Source: Alphaproteobacteria bacterium (GTDB lineage Bacteria; Pseudomonadota; Alphaproteobacteria; Sphingomonadales; Sphingomonadaceae). From it: a DNA stretch of 63,934 nucleotides. Below are positions 36,408-44,935 of this stretch, in pieces. The DNA lies in the NCBI GenBank assembly GCA_019239415.1, contig JAFAZW010000051.1, positions 1 through 63,934 of the forward strand. The letters are read 5' to 3'. A program made the translations under genes and the position numbers. The first letter of the stretch is position 1, and the number at the start of each line of letters is the position of its first letter. A model generated the notes under the pieces. The model made no database searches. It saw only the letters and a list, made by a program, of their open reading frames with translations, and was not told where the DNA came from.

Positions 36408-37175
36408 TCACCGCCATCCCGCGTCGATGAACACCTCGTGCCCCGTCATCAGCCGCGCATCGTCGGACGCGAGGAAGAGGACGAGCGAGGCGACGTCCTC
36501 GGGCGCCAGCCTGCCCGGGAGGCACTGGGCGGCGACGATCTCGGCCTCGCCCTCGGGCGTATACCATTGCAGCTGGCGGGGAGTCCTGACGTTTCCGGGC
36601 ACGACGCAGTTGACGCGGATGCCGTCGGGGCCGAGCTCCCGGGCCAGCGCGCGGGTCATGCCTTCGATCGCCGCCTTCGCCGTCTGGTAGACGGCGAGCT
36701 CCGGAATGCCGAGGTGCCAGGAGATCGAGCCGAAATTGACGACCACGCCGCCCCCCTTCTCCCGCATCCCCGGCACCACCGCCTGGGTGCAGAAGAAGAG
36801 GTGCTTGAGGTTCACCGCCATGCGCTGATCCCAATAGGCCTCGTCGACCTCCTCCCAATCGTGGCGGTCGTCATTGCCGGCATTGTTGACGAGGACATCG
36901 AACGCGCCGCCGTCGTCGATCAGCCGGCGGATCGTCGCCTGGGTCGCCGCGATGTCGGTGAGGTCGACGCGCTCGTAGCAGAGCCGCTCCGCGCCGAGGC
37001 CGGTGACGAGCTGGCGCGAGGGCTCGTCGGCGATATCGAAGAAGACGACGTCGCTGCCCTGCCGCACGAACGCCTCGACGATGCCGGCGCCGATGCCCGA
37101 GCCGCCGCCGGTGATAAGGACGCGCCTGCCCTCGAGGCTTGGATAGATGGCCCGCCTGTCCTGCTTCTCGGTCAC
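36408..37175 (-). CDS. xylB: D-xylose 1-dehydrogenase (NAD+), SDR family
   Basis: 255 residues. Oxidises D-xylose to D-xylonolactone, first Weimberg step. N-terminus AIYPSLEGRRVLITGGGSGI with the SDR glycine motif, NNAGNDDRHDW, the catalytic Ser in NFGSISWHLG, VYQTAK (Tyr/Lys), GNVRTPRQ and a C-terminal GHEVFIDAGWR. NDDRH, GSISWHLG and the DAGWR end agree with Caulobacter XylB as I recall it. The GTG start overlaps the xylX stop (GTGA). Confidence 0.93.
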   Translation of the reverse strand: MTEKQDRRAIYPSLEGRRVLITGGGSGIGAGIVEAFVRQGSDVVFFDIADEPSRQLVTGLGAERLCYERVDLTDIAATQATIRRLIDDGGAFDVLVNNAGNDDRHDWEEVDEAYWDQRMAVNLKHLFFCTQAVVPGMREKGGGVVVNFGSISWHLGIPELAVYQTAKAAIEGMTRALARELGPDGIRVNCVVPGNVRTPRQLQWYTPEGEAEIVAAQCLPGRLAPEDVASLVLFLASDDARLMTGHEVFIDAGWR

Positions 37176-38317
37176 GTCCGCTCCTGTCGGGATGAGGGTC
37201 CGAGCAGGCCGCGCGCGGCGAGGTTGCGCATCAGCGCGCGCACCCCGAAGCGCCACGGCGGCGCCGCCTTGGAAGTCGTCACCCGGTTTTGCAATACGCC
37301 GATCCGCGGCGCGCCGATCCGCACCACGTCGCCTTCCTTGTGGGTGAAGCCGCGGCCCGGCTCGTCGCGGTCCTGGACCGGCGCGAACAGGGTGCCGAGG
37401 AAGAGCGTGAAGCCGTCCGGGAAATGATGCTCGCTCATCGCCTGGCGGAGCAATTCTTCCGGGTCGCGGCTGATCTGGCGCATCTCGCTGCGGCCTTCGA
37501 GCCGGAAATCGTCGGCGCCCTCGACGACCAGCTCGACCTCCGCCGCGCGCACGTCGTCCATGGTGAACCCGCGGTCGAACAGGCGGATGAACGGGCCGAT
37601 CGCGCAGGAGGCGTTATTGTCCTTAGCCTTGGAGAGGAGGAGGGCGCTGCGGCCCTCGAAGTCCCGCAGATTGACGTCGTTGCCGAGCGTCGCGCCCTTG
37701 GCCCGTCCCCGGCTGTCGGCGACCAGCACCACTTCGGGCTCGGGGTTGTTCCAGGTCGAGTCGGACCGGACGCCGATCGCGCCGCCCCAGCCGACCGTCG
37801 ACAGGATTGGCGACTTGGTGAAGATCTCGGCGTCGGGACCGATGGCGACCTCGAGATATTGCGACCACATCCCTTCGTCGATCAGCGCATGCTTCAGCCG
37901 CATTGCCTCGTCCGAGCCGGGCACGACGGCGCGGATGCCGCCGCCGATCCGCTCCTCGAGCATCGCCCTGATACCGGCCGCCTGGTCCGCATCGCCGCGC
38001 GCCCGCTCCTCGATCACGCGCTCGACCGCGGAGACGGCGAACGTCACCCCCGCCGCCTTCACCACCTGCAGGTCGACGGGCGAGAGAAGGAAGGCGCCGG
38101 GCGCGGAGGCGGCGACGCGCGCGATCAACTCCTCGGTCGAAAAGAGCCGCTCCCCGTCGGCCGAGGCGGGATCGGCGCGGTCCATGAGGTCGGAAACGGT
38201 GGGTGCCGTACGGGAGACGTCGAAGACGGCGCCATCGCGTACCACCACCGGCGTGGGGCCCGCCTCGAGCTGCAGCCGACCCGCGAGACTCGCATCGTCG
38301 AGGTCGACCGGCAGCAT
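37172..38317 (-). CDS. xylX: 2-keto-3-deoxy-D-xylonate dehydratase (FAH family)
   Basis: 381 residues. Converts 2-keto-3-deoxyxylonate to 2-oxoglutarate semialdehyde, fourth Weimberg step. Fumarylacetoacetate-hydrolase-fold C-terminus (VGWGGAIGVRSDSTWNNPEPE, then GNDVNLRDFEGRSALLLSKA) with the acidic metal ligands. The ATG at 38317 is chosen because the longer frame to 38383 would put the XylR operator inside the coding region, although the Shine-Dalgarno is weak. First gene of the xylX-xylB-xylC-esterase operon, with operator 3 lying 52-65 bp upstream. Confidence 0.9.
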   Translation of the reverse strand: MLPVDLDDASLAGRLQLEAGPTPVVVRDGAVFDVSRTAPTVSDLMDRADPASADGERLFSTEELIARVAASAPGAFLLSPVDLQVVKAAGVTFAVSAVERVIEERARGDADQAAGIRAMLEERIGGGIRAVVPGSDEAMRLKHALIDEGMWSQYLEVAIGPDAEIFTKSPILSTVGWGGAIGVRSDSTWNNPEPEVVLVADSRGRAKGATLGNDVNLRDFEGRSALLLSKAKDNNASCAIGPFIRLFDRGFTMDDVRAAEVELVVEGADDFRLEGRSEMRQISRDPEELLRQAMSEHHFPDGFTLFLGTLFAPVQDRDEPGRGFTHKEGDVVRIGAPRIGVLQNRVTTSKAAPPWRFGVRALMRNLAARGLLGPSSRQERT

Positions 38318-38368
38318 CGCCGCCGAAAATGCCTGCTCCACCCTCTCCGCCTTATCCGCGCGCCACGT

Positions 38369-38382
38369 TGGTAGCGCTACCA
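38369..38382. promoter_or_regulatory. XylR operator 3: TGGTAGCGCTACCA
   Basis: Perfect 14-bp palindrome between the xylA stop (38405) and the xylX start (38317). Identical to the core of operator 4. It shows that the xylX operon has its own XylR-controlled promoter rather than relying on read-through from xylA. Confidence 0.85.
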
Positions 38383-38404
38383 TTCTGCCTGCCGCCGCGC
38401 GGTG

Positions 38405-39988
38405 TCAACCCGCTTCCACCACCATCGCCTTGCCGTCGACCAGCCGGTCGATACGGCGCGGGTTCGAGTCGCGCAGCTCCGGGGGCAGCAGATCGTCGGG
38501 CAGATCCTGGTAGGCGACGGGACGCAGGAAGCGGTCGATCGCCATCGAGCCGACCGAGGTCGAGCGGCCGTCGGACGTGGAGGGGAAGGGGCCGCCATGG
38601 ACCATCGCATGGGTGACCTCGACGCCGGTGCCGAAGCCGTTGACCAGGATGCGACCGACCTTGCGCTCCAGCACCGGGAGGAGCCGGCGCGCGTCGTCAT
38701 GGTCGGCCTCGGCGATATGGAGCGAGGCAGTGAGCTGGCCTTCGAGGCTCTCCACCACCTCGGCCAGGGCCGCGTCGTCCGGACAGCGGACGACGAGCGA
38801 GGAGGAGCCGAACACTTCCTCCTTGAGCTGCGCGTCGGCCAGGAAGGCGTCGGCGCCGGTCGAGAACAGGCCCGCCTGGCCCTGATAATTGTGGCCGGCC
38901 TTGCCGCGTGCGACGGTGTCGACCTTCGGGTGCCGCGCCAGCGCCTCGACTCCGGCGCAATAAGCCTGGTGGATGCCGGGAGTGAGCATCGTTCCGGGCG
39001 CTGTTTCCCGGAGCGCGGTCGCCGCCGCTGCGGTGAAGCGGTCCAGCCCCTCGCCCTCGATGGCGAGCAGCAGGCCGGGGCTGGTACAGAACTGCCCCGC
39101 CCCCATCATCAGCGAGTTGACGAAGGCCTGCGCGATCTGCGGCCCGCGCTCCTCCAGCGCTCCCCGGAACAGCAGCACAGGATTGATCGAACTCATCTCG
39201 GCGTAGACGGGGATCGGCTCGGGCCGCGCCTGGGCGATCTTCATGAGGGCAAGCCCGCCGCGCCGGGAGCCGGTGAAGCCGACGGCCTTGATGCGCGGAT
39301 CGGCGATCAGTGCCTGGCCGATCTCGTAGCCCGAGTCGAACACGAGCGAGAAAACACCTTCGGGCAGGCCGCACGCCTCGACCGCGTCGCGGATCGCGCG
39401 TCCGACCAGCTCCGACGTGCCGGGGTGCGCCGGATGCGCCTTGGCGACGACCGGACAGCCCGCGGCGAGAGCCGACGCGGTATCGCCGCCGGCGACGGAG
39501 AAAGCGAGTGGGAAGTTCGAGGCGCCGAACACGGCCACCGGGCCGAGCGGGATCTTGCGCGAGCGCACGTCCGGCCTCGGCAGCGGCTTGCGCTCGGGCT
39601 GGGCCGGATCGATCCGCGCCTCGACGTAGCGCCCCTCCCGCACGACCTGCGCGAACAGCCGCAGCTGCCCCGCGGTGCGGCCGCGTTCGCCCTCCACCCG
39701 CGGCCGCGGCAGGCCGCTCTCGGCGATCGTGCGCGCGACGAGCTCCTCGCCGAGGCCGACGATATTGTCCGCGATCGTGTCGAGGAATTTGGCGCGCAAC
39801 TCCGGCTCGACGGCGCGATAAGAATCGAATGCCTCCCAGGCGAGGCGGCAGGCCTCGTCCAGTTGCTCCCGAGTCGCACCCGCATAAGCGGGCTCCAGCG
39901 TCTCCCCCGTCGCCGGGTCGACGCCGCGCACCTCGCCGACCGAGCCTTTGACGGCGCGACCGCCGATGAACATCTCTCCGTTGATCAC
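38405..39988 (-). CDS. xylA: 2-oxoglutarate semialdehyde (2,5-dioxovalerate) dehydrogenase
   Basis: 527 residues. Oxidises 2-oxoglutarate semialdehyde to 2-oxoglutarate with NAD(P)+, last Weimberg step, feeding the TCA cycle. Aldehyde dehydrogenase fold: [16 protein letters not shown], the NAD loop [16 protein letters not shown] (general base Glu) and the catalytic Cys in [10 protein letters not shown]. Length and FGASNFP/QFCTSPG context fit the KGSA dehydrogenase branch. GTG start with GGGAG about 8 nt upstream. Operator 4 lies 26-41 bp upstream, shared with the divergent GH3 gene. Confidence 0.92.
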   Translation of the reverse strand: MINGEMFIGGRAVKGSVGEVRGVDPATGETLEPAYAGATREQLDEACRLAWEAFDSYRAVEPELRAKFLDTIADNIVGLGEELVARTIAESGLPRPRVEGERGRTAGQLRLFAQVVREGRYVEARIDPAQPERKPLPRPDVRSRKIPLGPVAVFGASNFPLAFSVAGGDTASALAAGCPVVAKAHPAHPGTSELVGRAIRDAVEACGLPEGVFSLVFDSGYEIGQALIADPRIKAVGFTGSRRGGLALMKIAQARPEPIPVYAEMSSINPVLLFRGALEERGPQIAQAFVNSLMMGAGQFCTSPGLLLAIEGEGLDRFTAAAATALRETAPGTMLTPGIHQAYCAGVEALARHPKVDTVARGKAGHNYQGQAGLFSTGADAFLADAQLKEEVFGSSSLVVRCPDDAALAEVVESLEGQLTASLHIAEADHDDARRLLPVLERKVGRILVNGFGTGVEVTHAMVHGGPFPSTSDGRSTSVGSMAIDRFLRPVAYQDLPDDLLPPELRDSNPRRIDRLVDGKAMVVEAG

Positions 39989-40013
39989 GTCGATTTCTCC
40001 CGGAAGGCGAGTG

Positions 40014-40029
40014 TTGGTAGCGCTACCAA
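40014..40029. promoter_or_regulatory. XylR operator 4: TTGGTAGCGCTACCAA
   Basis: Perfect 16-bp palindrome in the 98-bp gap between divergent xylA (start 39988) and the second GH3 gene (start 40087). The strongest of the four sites; it can repress both directions. Confidence 0.87.
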
Positions 40030-40086
40030 AGTGGTGCGGGGCCGTGTAGGCTCAACCCCGCTCGAAAGAAAAGGCTTCGCCGATCG

Positions 40087-42321
40087 ATGATGAAGACGCT
40101 CGCCCTCGCCGCCGCCGCCGCTTCCCTGCTCGCCCCTGCCGCCGCCTCGTCCTTCGCGCCGCCCCGCAACGCGCCGGCCGCCGCGGCGCGGCCATGGATG
40201 AACCCGACGCTTTCGCCCGATCGGCGCGTCGCCTTGCTCCTGCCGACCATGACCGAGGACGAGAAGCTGACCCTCGTCTTCGGCTATTTCTCGATCGATT
40301 TCCCGCCCAAGAGCTACACGATGCCGGCGGGCGGGCGCGAGGGCGCCGCCGGCCACGTACCCGGCATTCCGCGGCTCGGCATCCCCCCGCAATGGCAGAC
40401 CGACGCGGGCGTCGGCGTCGCCAGCCAGGGCGGCGCCAGGCACAAGCGCGAGCGCACCGCCCTGCCCTCCGGCATGGCGACCGCCGCCACCTGGAACCCC
40501 GTCACCGCTTTCGCCGGCGGGCGGATGATCGGGGCCGAAGCGCGCGCGTCGGGCTTCAACGTGATGCTCGCCGGCGGCGTCGACCTCGTGCGCGACCCCA
40601 GGAACGGCCGCAATTTCGAATATGGCGGCGAGGACCCTTTGCTGGCCGGGACGATGGTCGGCGCCCAGATTGCGGGCATCCAGTCGAATGCGATCATCTC
40701 GACCGTCAAGCATTACGCCCTCAACGACCTCGAGACGGGGCGCGACTATCATGACGCCCGCATCGCGCCGGAGGCGGCGCGCATGTCGGACCTGCTCGCC
40801 TTCCAGTTCGCGATCGAGCGGTCGGACCCGGGCTCGATCATGTGCTCGTACAACCAGGTGAACGGCACCCATGCCTGCGAGAATCGCTGGCTGCTGATCG
40901 ACGTGCTGCGCGGCGATTTCGGCGCGAAGGGATTCGTCATGTCGGACTGGGGCGCAACCCACAGCACCGAGGCCGCCGCCAGTGCCGGCCTCGACCAGGA
41001 CAGCGGTTTCCCGTTCGACAAGGAGCCCTATTTCGGCGCGCCGCTCAAGGCCGCCATCGCCGCCGGCCGCGTCCCCAAGGCGCGGCTCGATGCCATGGCC
41101 GGCCGGATCCTGCGGGCGATGTTCGCCCATGGCCTGTTCGATCGTCCCGTCGCACCCGGCCCGATCGACCTCGCCGCCCACGCCGCGGTCAGCCGCACCG
41201 ACGCCGAGGAAGGCGCGGTGCTGCTCAAGAACGAGCACAATGTCCTTCCCCTCTCGCCGCACGCGAAGCGGATCGTCGTCATCGGCGGCCATGCCGACGC
41301 CGGGGTGCTCGCCGGCGGCGGCTCGTCGCTGGTCTATCCGGTCGGCGGCAATGCCGTCCCCGGCCTCGCCCCGACCGGCTGGCCCGGGCCAGTCATGTAC
41401 TATCCGAGCGCGCCGCTCCGCGCGCTGAAGGCGCTCATGCCCGGCGCCGACATCAGCTATGTCGACGGCGGCGACCCCGCCGCGGCCGCGGCCGCCGCGC
41501 GGGGCGCCGACGTCGCTCTCGTCTTCCTGACGCAATGGGCGGGCGAGGCGTTCGACGTCCCCTATCGTCTCTCCGGCAACCAGGACGCCCTCGTCGAGGC
41601 CGTTGCCGCCGCCAACCCGAAGACGGTCGCGGTGCTCGAGACCGGCGGCCCGGTCGCCCTTCCCTGGGCGGGCCGCGTCGGCGCCATCCTCGAAGCCTGG
41701 TATCCGGGCACGGCCGGCGGCGAGGCGATCGCCAACCTCCTGACCGGCCGCGCCAACCCCTCCGGCCGCCTCCCGGTCACCTTCGCCCGCGACGAGAGCC
41801 AGCTCCCCCGCCCGGCGCTCCCGGGCGGCGGCCTTCGCGAGGGCGAGCCGTTCGCCATCGACTACAGCGAAGGCGCCGCCGTCGGCTACAAGTGGTTCGA
41901 CGCAAGGCATCTCGACCCGCTCTATTCCTTCGGCCATGGCCTCTCCTACACGACGTTCGCGCATGGCGGGCTCACCGCGACGCTGCGGGACGGCCGCATC
42001 GCCGTCAGCTTCCGCGTCCGCAACGCCGGGAGCCGGGCGGGAAGCGACGTTCCGCAAGTCTATGTCGCGGGCCCGGCCGGCGCGGGCTGGGAAGCGCCCA
42101 AGCGCCTCGCCGGCTTCAGCAAGGTCGCCCTCGCGCCCGGCGCTTCGCAAGCCCTCGCGGTGACGATCGACCCGCGCCTCCTCGCCACCTTCTCGCGCGG
42201 GCAGTGGCATATCGCAGGCGGAGAGTATCGGGTGATGCTCGGCAAGTCGGCGCGCGACATCGGCGAAACCGTCACCGTGCGGGTGCCCGCGCGCACCCTG
42301 CCCGGGAACTGGCGCCCCTAG
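40087..42321 (+). CDS. GH3 beta-glucosidase/beta-xylosidase, exported
   Basis: 744 residues with a signal peptide (MMKTLALAAAAASLLAPAAAS). GH3 barrel with the Asp nucleophile in FVMSDWGAT, STVKHYALNDLE, CSYNQVNG and NRNG-like DPRNGRNFEYGGEDP; then the alpha/beta sandwich (AVLLKNEHNVLPL, LEAWYPGTAGGEAIA, GRLPVTF) and an FnIII-like end (YSFGHGLSYTTF). It belongs to a different GH3 branch from the 24755-27142 gene, so the two probably differ in substrate. XylR operator 4 is 58-73 bp upstream. Its TAG stop overlaps the convergent gene's TAG within CTAG. Confidence 0.9.
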   Translation: MMKTLALAAAAASLLAPAAASSFAPPRNAPAAAARPWMNPTLSPDRRVALLLPTMTEDEKLTLVFGYFSIDFPPKSYTMPAGGREGAAGHVPGIPRLGIPPQWQTDAGVGVASQGGARHKRERTALPSGMATAATWNPVTAFAGGRMIGAEARASGFNVMLAGGVDLVRDPRNGRNFEYGGEDPLLAGTMVGAQIAGIQSNAIISTVKHYALNDLETGRDYHDARIAPEAARMSDLLAFQFAIERSDPGSIMCSYNQVNGTHACENRWLLIDVLRGDFGAKGFVMSDWGATHSTEAAASAGLDQDSGFPFDKEPYFGAPLKAAIAAGRVPKARLDAMAGRILRAMFAHGLFDRPVAPGPIDLAAHAAVSRTDAEEGAVLLKNEHNVLPLSPHAKRIVVIGGHADAGVLAGGGSSLVYPVGGNAVPGLAPTGWPGPVMYYPSAPLRALKALMPGADISYVDGGDPAAAAAAARGADVALVFLTQWAGEAFDVPYRLSGNQDALVEAVAAANPKTVAVLETGGPVALPWAGRVGAILEAWYPGTAGGEAIANLLTGRANPSGRLPVTFARDESQLPRPALPGGGLREGEPFAIDYSEGAAVGYKWFDARHLDPLYSFGHGLSYTTFAHGGLTATLRDGRIAVSFRVRNAGSRAGSDVPQVYVAGPAGAGWEAPKRLAGFSKVALAPGASQALAVTIDPRLLATFSRGQWHIAGGEYRVMLGKSARDIGETVTVRVPARTLPGNWRP

Positions 42322-43283
42322 ACCGGCACGACCCGCCCCGCCCGCGCCGACGTGCGGGCGAGCTCGAGGATCCGCAGCCCCTCGCGCGCGTCGGCGGGGT
42401 CGACCGGCACGGGCCCCTCGCCGCGCACCGCCGCGCCTACCGCCTCGTAGAAAGCGAGGTAATTGCCGGGCTCCCCCGGCACCGGCTCGCAGGCGCCGTC
42501 CGCCAGGGTCAGCGTGCCCGTCATGGGATCCAGCCCGGCGTCCCGCGGGTCGGCGCCGGCCTTCAGCGCCGCCTCCTGCGGGTCGAGGCCGTGCTTGACG
42601 AAGCTCCCGCCATCGCCGTGCACGGCAAAGCGCGGTCGCGGAGCGGCGACGAGGGTCGAGGCGCCGAGCACCGCCCGCGTCGTTCCATAATGGAGCCGCA
42701 GCTCGAAATAGTCGTCGACCCGGGCCTCCGGCCGCTGCGCCAGCAGCTCCGCAGAGAGCGCCTCCGGCGTCCCGAGCAGCAGCAGCGCCTGGTCGACCAG
42801 ATGCGGCCCGAGGTCGGCGAGCAAGCCCGCCCCCTCGGCCGGGACCTCGCGCCATCCGGGCTTGATCGCCGGCCGGAACCGGTCCCAATGCGCCTCGAAC
42901 AGCCGCACCGTGCCCAGCCGCGGCAGCAGCTTGCGCACGGTCAGGAAATCCCCGTCCCAGCGCCGGTTGTGGAAGACGGTGAGCACCCGCTTCCGCGCCG
43001 CCGCCAGCGCGATCAGTCCGTCCGCCTCTGACAGCGTGACGGTAAACGGCTTGTCGACGACGACATGCTTGCCCGCCTCCAGCGCCGCCCGCGCCAGCGG
43101 AAAATGGAATGCATTGGGCGTCGCGATCACGACCAGCTCGACGTCCGGCGCGGTCGCGGCCGCTTGCGCGTCGGCGGCCCCGACCCAGCGCGTCAGCTCG
43201 AGGCCCGCGCAGGCGCGGACCAGCGGCGCATGGAACACGCTCCCGCCCAGGCCCCGCCCGATCAACGCCGTCCTGATCGCCAT
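42318..43283 (-). CDS. Gfo/Idh/MocA family NAD(P)-dependent oxidoreductase
   Basis: 321 residues. Rossmann N-terminus (TALIGRGLGGSVFHAPLV), VVIATPNAFHFPLARAALEAGKHVVVDKPF with the Lys-Pro signature, then the alpha/beta domain (FHNRRWDGDF, LLADLGPHLVDQALLLLG with the catalytic-region His). Acts on sugars or sugar derivatives; the FHAPLV start is common in YdgJ-like members. No XylR site is upstream. It borders the xylose locus but need not belong to it. Its stop shares CTAG with the GH3 gene. Confidence 0.88.
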   Translation of the reverse strand: MAIRTALIGRGLGGSVFHAPLVRACAGLELTRWVGAADAQAAATAPDVELVVIATPNAFHFPLARAALEAGKHVVVDKPFTVTLSEADGLIALAAARKRVLTVFHNRRWDGDFLTVRKLLPRLGTVRLFEAHWDRFRPAIKPGWREVPAEGAGLLADLGPHLVDQALLLLGTPEALSAELLAQRPEARVDDYFELRLHYGTTRAVLGASTLVAAPRPRFAVHGDGGSFVKHGLDPQEAALKAGADPRDAGLDPMTGTLTLADGACEPVPGEPGNYLAFYEAVGAAVRGEGPVPVDPADAREGLRILELARTSARAGRVVPV

Positions 43284-43426
43284 GCCGGCGCCCTAGCCGA
43301 CGGGCCCGCCCGAAGGAACGGCCCGTCCGTCGGGAACCCGTTCGCGGCCGCGGCATCCAACGGACATGTCCGCCGCGACCATGTGGAATCGATCGGCGGC
43401 CGCCGCTAGCTTCGGAGAGGACGACC

Positions 43427-44122
43427 ATGGCCGCAACTGCCCTTCTCGACCTCCACGCCCTCTGCGACACCGCCCTCGCCGCGCGGATCGCCGCCGGCGA
43501 CGGCGCCGCCGCCCGGCTCGTCACCGAACGCAACAACCAGCGCCTGTTCCGCGCCGCCTGGTCGGTGCTCAGGAATCGCGAAGAGGCCGAGGATGCGGTG
43601 CAGGCCGCTTATGCGCGCGCGTTCGCCGCGATCGGCACGTTCGAAGGGCGCTCGGCTCTCTCCACCTGGCTGACCCGCATCGTCATCAACGAGGCGGTGG
43701 GCCGCGCCCGCGCCGCCACCCGTCGCCGCGCCCGTCTCGACGCGGGCTCGGTCGTCCACCTCGACGAATATCGGGAGAAGCTGATGCGCGGCTCGTCCTC
43801 CTCCCCGGCGCCCGACGCCGCCCTCGCCCAGGCGCAGTTGCGAGCGCTGCTCGAACAGGCGATCGCCGCCCTCCCCGATGCCTTCCGCCAAGTGTTCGTG
43901 CTGCGCGACGTCGAGGGATTGAGCGTCGAGGACACGGCCGAGGCGCTTGCCATCCTCCCCGCGACCGTCAAAACGCGCCACCTGCGCGCCCGCCGTCGGC
44001 TTCAGCAGGCGCTCGCGCCGGACGTGAAGGCGGCGCTGACCGGCACCTTCCCGTTCGCCGGGGCCGATTGCGCGGCGATGACCGAGCGGGTGATGGCCGC
44101 CTGGAGGCCGCGCGCCGGTTGA
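43427..44122 (+). CDS. ECF-type RNA polymerase sigma factor
   Basis: 231 residues. Sigma-2 region ([28 protein letters not shown], then [12 protein letters not shown]) and sigma-4 region ([39 protein letters not shown]). A C-terminal extension of ~30 residues ([16 protein letters not shown]) with one Cys occurs in a recognisable ECF subgroup. Shine-Dalgarno GGAGAGG. No anti-sigma factor is adjacent; the next gene, 48 bp on, is msrB, which may be a target or co-transcribed. The signal is unknown. Confidence 0.9.
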   Translation: MAATALLDLHALCDTALAARIAAGDGAAARLVTERNNQRLFRAAWSVLRNREEAEDAVQAAYARAFAAIGTFEGRSALSTWLTRIVINEAVGRARAATRRRARLDAGSVVHLDEYREKLMRGSSSSPAPDAALAQAQLRALLEQAIAALPDAFRQVFVLRDVEGLSVEDTAEALAILPATVKTRHLRARRRLQQALAPDVKAALTGTFPFAGADCAAMTERVMAAWRPRAG

Positions 44123-44169
44123 GCGCCGGCGTGCACGCACTACATGCGGCTCCGATGAAGGAGACGCAC

Positions 44170-44631
44170 ATGACGGCCGCCGCCAAATCCCGCTCCGGCT
44201 ACGACCTCACCCCGCTGAGCCCAGAGACGCGCGAGGCTTATGCGCGGGCGCTGACGCCCGAGGAGCGGCAGGTGATCCTCGACCATGGCACGGAAAGGCC
44301 GTTCTGCGGCACCTTGCTCAACAACAAGGCGGCCGGCCTCTATGCCTGCCGCCTCTGCGGCCTGCCGCTGTTTCGGTCCGAGGGGAAGTTCGAGAGCGGC
44401 ACCGGCTGGCCGAGCTTCACCCGGCCATTCGACACCGACCACATCAGCGAGATCGTCGACCGCAGCCACGGCATGGTCCGCACCGAGATACGCTGCGCCC
44501 GCTGCGACGGCCATTTGGGCCACGTCTTCCCCGACGGCCCGCCGCCGACGGGCCTGCGCTACTGCCTCAACTCCGCCGCGCTGGAATTCTTCGGCGAAGG
44601 CGAGGACATCCCACAGCGGACGGAGAGGTAG
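44170..44631 (+). CDS. msrB: Peptide-methionine (R)-S-oxide reductase MsrB
   Basis: 153 residues. Reduces methionine-R-sulfoxide in proteins. Zn-binding CxxC pairs in CRLCG and CARCDGH, the [11 protein letters not shown] signature, [10 protein letters not shown] and the catalytic Cys in RYCLNSAAL are all present. The N-terminal segment is slightly unusual ([16 protein letters not shown], with an extra Cys where others have G-x-Y). The ATG at 44170 follows AAGGAG with 6-nt spacing; the ATG at 44155 is less likely. A double-hairpin repeat starts at its stop codon. Confidence 0.94.
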   Translation: MTAAAKSRSGYDLTPLSPETREAYARALTPEERQVILDHGTERPFCGTLLNNKAAGLYACRLCGLPLFRSEGKFESGTGWPSFTRPFDTDHISEIVDRSHGMVRTEIRCARCDGHLGHVFPDGPPPTGLRYCLNSAALEFFGEGEDIPQRTER

Positions 44632-44700
44632 GGACATGTACTTGTACGAGTCCCTTTAGTCCGGGGCGAGGAATGGGGACACGTACGAGTACGTGTCCCC
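44631..44700. repeat. REP-doublet-like element, second copy type
   Basis: Hairpin 1: GGGACATGTAC/GTACGAGTCCC (44631-44654, one mismatched pair). A 20-nt linker follows, then hairpin 2: GGGGACACGTAC (44675-44686), loop GA, GTACGTGTCCCC (44689-44700), a perfect 12-bp stem. It shares the GGGGAC start and hairpin-linker-hairpin form with 7521-7587 but differs in stem interior. It lies between the convergent msrB and csbD-like genes and may also terminate both. Confidence 0.65.
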
Positions 44701-44710
44701 TGCCACGCGC

Positions 44711-44878
44711 TCACAGCCCGTTGATGATGCCCTTGACCTTGCCCTTGAGGTCCTGGCCGGTGCCCTTCAGCTTCTGGGCGTCGCCTTCCTCGCGCACGGC
44801 GGGGTCGTCGCTCTGCTGCTTCATGCCGCCGACGGCCTGGTTGATATTGCCTTTGATGCGGTCCTTGATCTCGCCCAT
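44711..44878 (-). CDS. CsbD family general stress protein
   Basis: 55 residues, hydrophilic and mostly helical: MGEIKDRIKGNINQAVGGMK at the N-terminus, then ..EEGDAQKLKGTGQDLKGKVKG. The KGN-x-x-QAVG and KLKG-x-x-Q-x-x-KGK repeats are typical of CsbD, a small stress-induced protein of unknown mechanism. Too short for most ORF filters. A possible EcfG-type promoter lies 32-56 bp upstream. It sits downstream of the PCMT-esterase fusion gene on the same strand. Confidence 0.85.
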   Translation of the reverse strand: MGEIKDRIKGNINQAVGGMKQQSDDPAVREEGDAQKLKGTGQDLKGKVKGIINGL

Positions 44879-44909
44879 CTTCGGTACTCCCGTTACTTGA
44901 TACGGGTTA

Positions 44910-44934
44910 AACCGGCGGGGCGAGTCTGCGTTCC
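44910..44934 (-). promoter_or_regulatory. Candidate EcfG (general stress) promoter of the csbD-like gene
   Basis: On the minus strand GGAAC (44934-44930) is followed after 16 nt by GGTT (44913-44910), close to the alphaproteobacterial EcfG consensus GGAAC-N16/17-CGTT with one mismatch in the -10 part. It is placed about 32 bp before the csbD-like ATG, and CsbD genes are common general-stress targets. The promoter lies in the gap after the upstream gene's stop. Confidence 0.5.
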
Positions 44935-44935
44935 G

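Noticed and set aside
43299-43327. GACGGGCC/GGCCCGTC dyad upstream of the ECF sigma gene
   Set aside because: An 8-bp GC-only dyad with a 13-nt spacer is likely by chance at this GC content, and no regulator can be linked to it.
39985-43536. 1183-residue minus-strand frame across the second GH3 and the Gfo/Idh genes
   Set aside because: No recognisable domain; it overlaps two genes with strong family motifs on other frames.
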